Positions 6,054 through 8,588 of a stretch of DNA of 8,588 nt are shown in pieces. A program made the translations under genes and the position numbers. The stretch is from Methanosarcinaceae archaeon (GTDB lineage Archaea; Halobacteriota; Methanosarcinia; Methanosarcinales; Methanosarcinaceae). The stretch lies in assembly GCA_017613335.1 (NCBI GenBank), contig JAGAEB010000056.1:1-8588 (forward strand). Reading direction: 5' to 3'. The notes under the pieces were generated by a model. It ran no database searches. It was not told the origin of the DNA and was given only the letters and a program-made list of their open reading frames with translations. Positions within the stretch are counted from its first letter, which is position 1, and every line of letters starts with the position of its first letter.

Positions 6054-6094
6054 TGATATCTGCAGAATATCAGATTCAGACTCAGATTCAGACG
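6054..6094 (+). promoter_or_regulatory. Inverted repeat and CAGAYT hexamer repeat upstream of the zinc-ribbon gene
   Basis: TGATAT (6054-6059) and ATATCA (6067-6072) form a 6-bp inverted repeat with a 7-bp spacer. Overlapping its end, four hexamers CAGATT, CAGACT, CAGATT and CAGACG run from 6071 to 6094, up to the GGAGGGA ribosome binding site. The AT-rich arms could hold the TATA box of the downstream gene. Promoter function is inferred; the repeat itself is certain. Confidence 0.45.
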
Positions 6095-6106
6095 GAGGGA
6101 TGATCC

Positions 6107-6376
6107 ATGTGTTTTTTCTTTTTCAGTCTCGACAGCCGGGAAAAAGCGGATTTCGGGGGGACCGGGGGTATGATCACCTGCCCGAGATGTCACAATACGG
6201 TCAGATCGGAACTGATCCACTATTATACGGAAAACAGGCTGTACCGGGTCATCCCGATCGGAAGATCCGGTCACAGATACCGTCTGGAGTGCCCGATCTG
6301 CAGGGCGGGCATCGATCTGACGGAAAAAGAATTCGAGCGGAAAGCGGCGGCATCCGAGGGCCGCAGAGAAAGATGA
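6107..6376 (+). CDS. Small zinc-ribbon protein (zinc_ribbon_15-like)
   Basis: An 89-residue protein. A phenylalanine-rich start (MCFFFFSLD) precedes a zinc ribbon with Cys25-x2-Cys28 (CPRCHN) and Cys62-x2-Cys65 (CPICRAGIDL), joined by a 33-residue beta-rich connector containing RVIPIG. The short FFFF leader, the CPxC pairs and the IPIG segment match my memory of the zinc_ribbon_15 family; the role of that family is not established. A charged tail follows. The ATG at 6107 has a very strong ribosome binding site, GGAGGGA (6094-6100), 6 bases upstream, so the longer overlapping frame from 5932 is not the gene. It ends 5 bp from the converging TiaS stop codon, leaving no room for a separate terminator. 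Confidence 0.82.
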   Translation: MCFFFFSLDSREKADFGGTGGMITCPRCHNTVRSELIHYYTENRLYRVIPIGRSGHRYRLECPICRAGIDLTEKEFERKAAASEGRRER

Positions 6377-6381
6377 AGACA

Positions 6382-7779
6382 TCAGAATCGTCTTGACGGA
6401 TAAGAAGGCACATCTTCTGCGCTGCCGGCAGTGTCTGATTCTGATCCGGAAAGATCGCGGATCAGCGGTTTTGAGAGATGGCGGCGGGCGGACGGCGGCA
6501 CTTCGTAACGGCCGCAGAGGAAAGACCTGTCGATGACTTTTTCTGTTTTTGTGCCTGCGTGCGTTCTGCAACGGCGGCATCTGAATCCCTGACCGGCGCC
6601 GGCGGACTCTGTTTTTCTGCCGCAGACGGGACATGAAGGATTTTCGCGGACGATCTCAGGGACTGTTTCTGCGATCGTCAGTTTTTCAATGTTCAGCGTC
6701 AGACGGCCGTTTTTTTCATCATTTTCTTTCAGGCTCCCGGAAACGGTGACGAGATCTCCGGTGCGGAGCTGTCTGACGATCTTTCTGAAATTGCCTGTCG
6801 GTTCATACGCCGCGCAGGCGATCTCCGACCCGGAGTCGTCTGAAATGCTGAAGATCGCATGGCCGCCTTCGATCATTTCCGGCGGCCGGCAGACGGTTCC
6901 TGAAATCCGGTAGGAATGAAACGGTCTCATCTCAGAGATCCGGGAAACCGGGATCAGATGGGCGTCCGTTCCCTGATTTGTCAGAAAAATGCGGAAACGT
7001 TCGACCGGTTCTGATTCGATGAAAGAGGCTGCTTTTCCGACGGCTTCCGGCAATCTGCCGCGGATGCCGTAGAGGACAGGATCGGGAGAGCCCGGAACAC
7101 AGACGACGAGAGGCTTCGATTTTCCGGTCAGATCGACCGTGTCCCATGTGTCCGGATACGTTTCCGCATCCGCGCGGAAGAGACTTTCTTTTGAGACATG
7201 ACGTTTCGTGCCCCAGGCATCACGCCGGCGGTAAGCAAGATATTCGAACGTATGATCAAAATCAGGAATGCCTGAATCGTTGAGAGACAAAAGAGATCCG
7301 GCGGCGGCAAGGGCGCCGATGAGACCGCGGCCGCATTTGAGATAAAAATAAGGAATCCCGAGAGATCCGGCCAGTGAGAATGCATCCTCCACGGAGACGA
7401 CATCCGTCAGCGCTTTTCTTAAATGCGCGCGGAGAGGTTCTCTGACATTTCCGAAAAGGAAATCCGGAATGAAGACGGCGCCCGGGTTTGTTTTTTCGCA
7501 ATCGGTCATTGAGAATGAAGAAATGCGGGAACAGACATGTTCCCGGATCTTTCCGAAAACTTCATCGCAGCCCAAGCCCGCGCCGCCGATCCTTAAAATG
7601 AATCCCAGGGCGGCGTTGCCGCGGGTCTTGTAGGGGATCGTCGGATTCAGCCGGATGAGATGCGGAAAACCGTCGACATAGCCCAGTCCGGCCGCCGTCA
7701 GTTCATCCATCAGGAGAGAAGCCAGATAAGTCGTGCACATACCGTCGTTTGAATCCGTGTCATCCAGACAGATGATCAT
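6382..7779 (-). CDS. tiaS: tRNA(Ile2) 2-agmatinylcytidine synthetase TiaS
   Basis: TiaS uses ATP and agmatine to convert cytidine 34 in the CAU anticodon of tRNA-Ile2 to agmatidine, so that the tRNA reads AUA as isoleucine. It is archaeal, cytoplasmic and normally essential. The 465-residue form starts MIICLDDTDSNDGMCTTYLA, the conserved start of the family's nucleotide-binding domain. GRGLIGALAAAGSL is at about 150-163, LYGIRG at 237-242 and TNQGTDAHL at 267-275. A predicted OB fold spans about 290-370 and a zinc ribbon has CPVC (383-386) and CRRC (401-404). The tail after about 443 is low complexity. The start is debatable: the frame is open to a GTG at 7917 with ATGs at 7908 and 7905 (GGTG about 6 bases before the first). 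At 7779 the AGAGG site directly abuts the ATG. I prefer 7779 because homologues begin at this motif and the extension is a degenerate duplication. Confidence 0.93.
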   Translation of the reverse strand: MIICLDDTDSNDGMCTTYLASLLMDELTAAGLGYVDGFPHLIRLNPTIPYKTRGNAALGFILRIGGAGLGCDEVFGKIREHVCSRISSFSMTDCEKTNPGAVFIPDFLFGNVREPLRAHLRKALTDVVSVEDAFSLAGSLGIPYFYLKCGRGLIGALAAAGSLLSLNDSGIPDFDHTFEYLAYRRRDAWGTKRHVSKESLFRADAETYPDTWDTVDLTGKSKPLVVCVPGSPDPVLYGIRGRLPEAVGKAASFIESEPVERFRIFLTNQGTDAHLIPVSRISEMRPFHSYRISGTVCRPPEMIEGGHAIFSISDDSGSEIACAAYEPTGNFRKIVRQLRTGDLVTVSGSLKENDEKNGRLTLNIEKLTIAETVPEIVRENPSCPVCGRKTESAGAGQGFRCRRCRTHAGTKTEKVIDRSFLCGRYEVPPSARRHLSKPLIRDLSGSESDTAGSAEDVPSYPSRRF

Positions 7780-7792
7780 CCTCTGTGTGTTT

Positions 7793-7870
7793 TCTGCGCC
7801 TGTGCGTGATGGACACGATGCGTCTGCACGGTCTGCATCTGCGTGTGATGGGTACGATGCGCCTGCACAG
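7793..7870. repeat. 39-bp imperfect tandem duplication before TiaS
   Basis: Two adjacent 39-bp units, 7793-7831 and 7832-7870, match at 31 of 39 positions, and all eight differences are transitions. Read on the minus strand in the TiaS frame they give two related 13-residue units (DCAGASYPSHADA and DRADASCPSRTGA). Every changed codon changes the amino acid, so I see no selection on the encoded peptide. Confidence 0.85.
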
Positions 7871-7979
7871 TCTGAATTTTTCGGTATGTCCTTCTCAGAA
7901 AACATCATCCGGTACACCGTTCTTTTCCGCTGTTTTTTTGTTCCTCTGAAAGAGTGCGCAGACTGCCGTCATCCCGGGA

Positions 7980-7997
7980 CCGGAAGCCGGCTTCCGG
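7980..7997. repeat. Perfect 18-bp palindrome
   Basis: CCGGAAGCCGGCTTCCGG equals its own reverse complement. It lies 27 bp beyond the DUF5611 stop codon. There is no T run immediately after it on either strand, so it is not a classical terminator. It could be a processing hairpin or transcript end. It shares the CTTCCGG/CCGGAAG arms with the protease terminator at 5941-5966. Confidence 0.7.
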
Positions 7998-8023
7998 GGC
8001 ACCGGACCTGCGTGATACGGATT

Positions 8024-8344
8024 TCAGTCGTCGGTGCCGGTGACTTCTTTTTTGGCGTTTTTGACTCTTTCTTTGGAGGAATAGCCTGTTGCTTTGTCGA
8101 GGAAGTTCCTGAATCTTTTGTTGGTGTCGAGGATGACATTCTCATCTTTGTTCTCTGTGTCGGAAACCGTCTCGACGCACAGTTTTTTGTCCTCGATCCG
8201 GACAGTGATCTCTTTCAGGATCCCGTAGGATGTTTTCAGTTCTCCGTCTTTGTCGGTGATCTCTGTGCCGAAGCATTCGGCCAGAAGGCCTTTCATTCTG
8301 TTGATATCCGGTGAATAACCTCTTTTCAGTTTGTATGCCTGCAT
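8024..8344 (-). CDS. DUF5611-like small protein
   Basis: A 106-residue soluble protein. It starts MQAYKLKRGYSPDINRMKGL and continues with an alpha/beta core (GILKEITVRIEDKKLCVETV), then TNKRFRNFLDKATGYSSKER and a lysine-rich end. This arrangement is what I recall of the DUF5611 family of methanogenic archaea, whose function is unknown. The start at 8344 is chosen because AGGGGA lies 6 bases upstream and the conserved sequence begins there. The frame is open to a GTG at 8386, whose 14 extra residues have no support. A TATA-like CATATTTC (about 8409-8416, minus strand) could drive it with a leader of about 40 bases. TiaS lies downstream on the same strand. Confidence 0.75.
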   Translation of the reverse strand: MQAYKLKRGYSPDINRMKGLLAECFGTEITDKDGELKTSYGILKEITVRIEDKKLCVETVSDTENKDENVILDTNKRFRNFLDKATGYSSKERVKNAKKEVTGTDD

Positions 8345-8411
8345 GATAATTCCCCTGTCGCCGGAGCGGACTGTTTCTTTATTCACTGAGGCGGATGCCG
8401 TAAAGTGAAAT

Positions 8412-8588
8412 ATGATCTCTAAAAAAACGGCTTTCCTTTTAACAGTATTGATTCTGAAAGACAGAACGGAAAGACAGAACGGAAAGGCAGAACAAAAAGA
8501 CAGAATGAAAGACAGAACGAAAGACAGAACGAAAGACAGAACGAAAGACAGAACGAAAGACAGAACGAAAGACAGAACGAAAGACAGA
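8412..8588 (+). CDS. Possible partial ORF encoding a KDRT-repeat protein, cut by window end
   Basis: An ATG at 8412 opens a frame that runs to the window edge (59 codons, no stop). It begins MISKKTAFLLTVLIL, a short basic-then-hydrophobic stretch like the start of a signal peptide. It then becomes charged: KDRT, ERQN, GKAE, QKDRM, and six KDRT units plus KDR. GTGA (8405-8408) is 3 bases before the ATG, and a weak TATA-like CTTTATTC lies near 8377-8384. The caution is strong: the repeat unit contains no T on this strand, so it cannot contain a stop in any forward frame, and openness there proves nothing. The start would be divergent from the DUF5611 gene. No family is recognised. Confidence 0.3.
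   Translation, partial: MISKKTAFLLTVLILKDRTERQNGKAEQKDRMKDRTKDRTKDRTKDRTKDRTKDRTKDR
8456..8588. repeat. 12/13-bp T-free tandem array, right edge cut
   Basis: About eleven head-to-tail units based on GAAAGACAGAAC start at 8456, 8468, 8481, 8494, 8507, 8519, 8531, 8543, 8555, 8567 and 8579. Three units are 13 bp (8468-8506) and the last six are perfect or clipped 12-bp copies. The single-base additions total three, so the frame before and after them is the same. One unit has a T (8506); the rest of the plus strand is T-free. Homogeneity rises towards the window end, so the array probably continues. Confidence 0.95.

Larger units (their letters stand above)
7780..8023. other. 244-bp gap between TiaS and the DUF5611 gene
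   Basis: If TiaS starts at 7779, this gap holds the 39-bp tandem duplication and a perfect 18-bp palindrome (7980-7997). I see no convincing TATA box on the minus strand. TiaS may be read through from the DUF5611 gene or use a weak promoter. If TiaS starts at 7908 or 7917, only about 110 bp are intergenic. Confidence 0.5.

Noticed and set aside
5932..6396. 154-codon plus-strand ORF overlapping the small zinc-ribbon gene
   Set aside because: It starts next to the protease terminator and runs through the hairpin. The overlapping frame from 6107 has a strong ribosome binding site and a recognisable zinc ribbon.
6017..6634. 205-codon minus-strand ORF across the end of TiaS and the zinc-ribbon gene
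   Set aside because: It overlaps two well-supported genes in another frame and has an Arg-rich shadow-like composition.
7980..7997. Intrinsic terminator
   Set aside because: The palindrome is perfect, but no T run follows on either strand, so I kept it only as a palindrome.
7733..8314. 193-codon plus-strand ORF across TiaS and the DUF5611 gene
   Set aside because: It is antisense to two supported genes, spans the intergenic palindrome and resembles no family.

Overview
This window looks like chromosomal DNA of a euryarchaeal methanogen, most likely a member of the Methanomicrobia (for example Methanomicrobiales). The evidence is a full-length TiaS (tRNA-Ile2 agmatidine synthetase, an archaeal enzyme), a DUF5611-type small protein of methanogens, a secreted subtilase ending in a dockerin-like repeat, archaeal TATA boxes placed about 25-30 bases before the expected transcript starts, and GGAG/GGTGA-type ribosome binding sites. 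The genus cannot be fixed from the sequence alone.

Layout, left to right. Bases 1-129 are a tandem array of about six 22-bp units, cut by the window edge. It is followed by a 10-helix EamA/DMT-type transporter (160-1113, +). A TPR/coiled-coil protein (1200-1922, -) and a charged SHOCT-like/zinc-ribbon protein (2024-2653, +) are divergently transcribed from a compact promoter region. An unrecognised 195-residue protein (2712-3299, -) and a large secreted S8 protease (3470-5917, +) form a second divergent pair with an AT-rich intergenic region. A strong hairpin/T-run terminator follows the protease. A small zinc-ribbon protein (6107-6376, +) converges on TiaS (6382-7779, -) with a 5-bp gap. Upstream of TiaS on the same strand lies a DUF5611 protein (8024-8344, -). 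Bases 8456-8588 are a second tandem array, of 12-13-bp units, also cut by the window edge. It lies inside an open frame starting at 8412.

These are mostly independent housekeeping and accessory genes, and I see no large operon. The most distinctive features are: (1) an AT-rich stretch of about 160 codons inserted in the protease between the oxyanion-hole Asn and the catalytic Ser; (2) an unusual load of short tandem duplications with periods of 6, 12/13, 18, 20, 22 and 39 bp, the two largest lying exactly at the window ends; (3) the right-hand array, readable as a KDRT-repeat protein; and (4) a Gly/Asn-rich beta-type tail on the TPR protein. I found no mobile element, CRISPR array, tRNA or rRNA.
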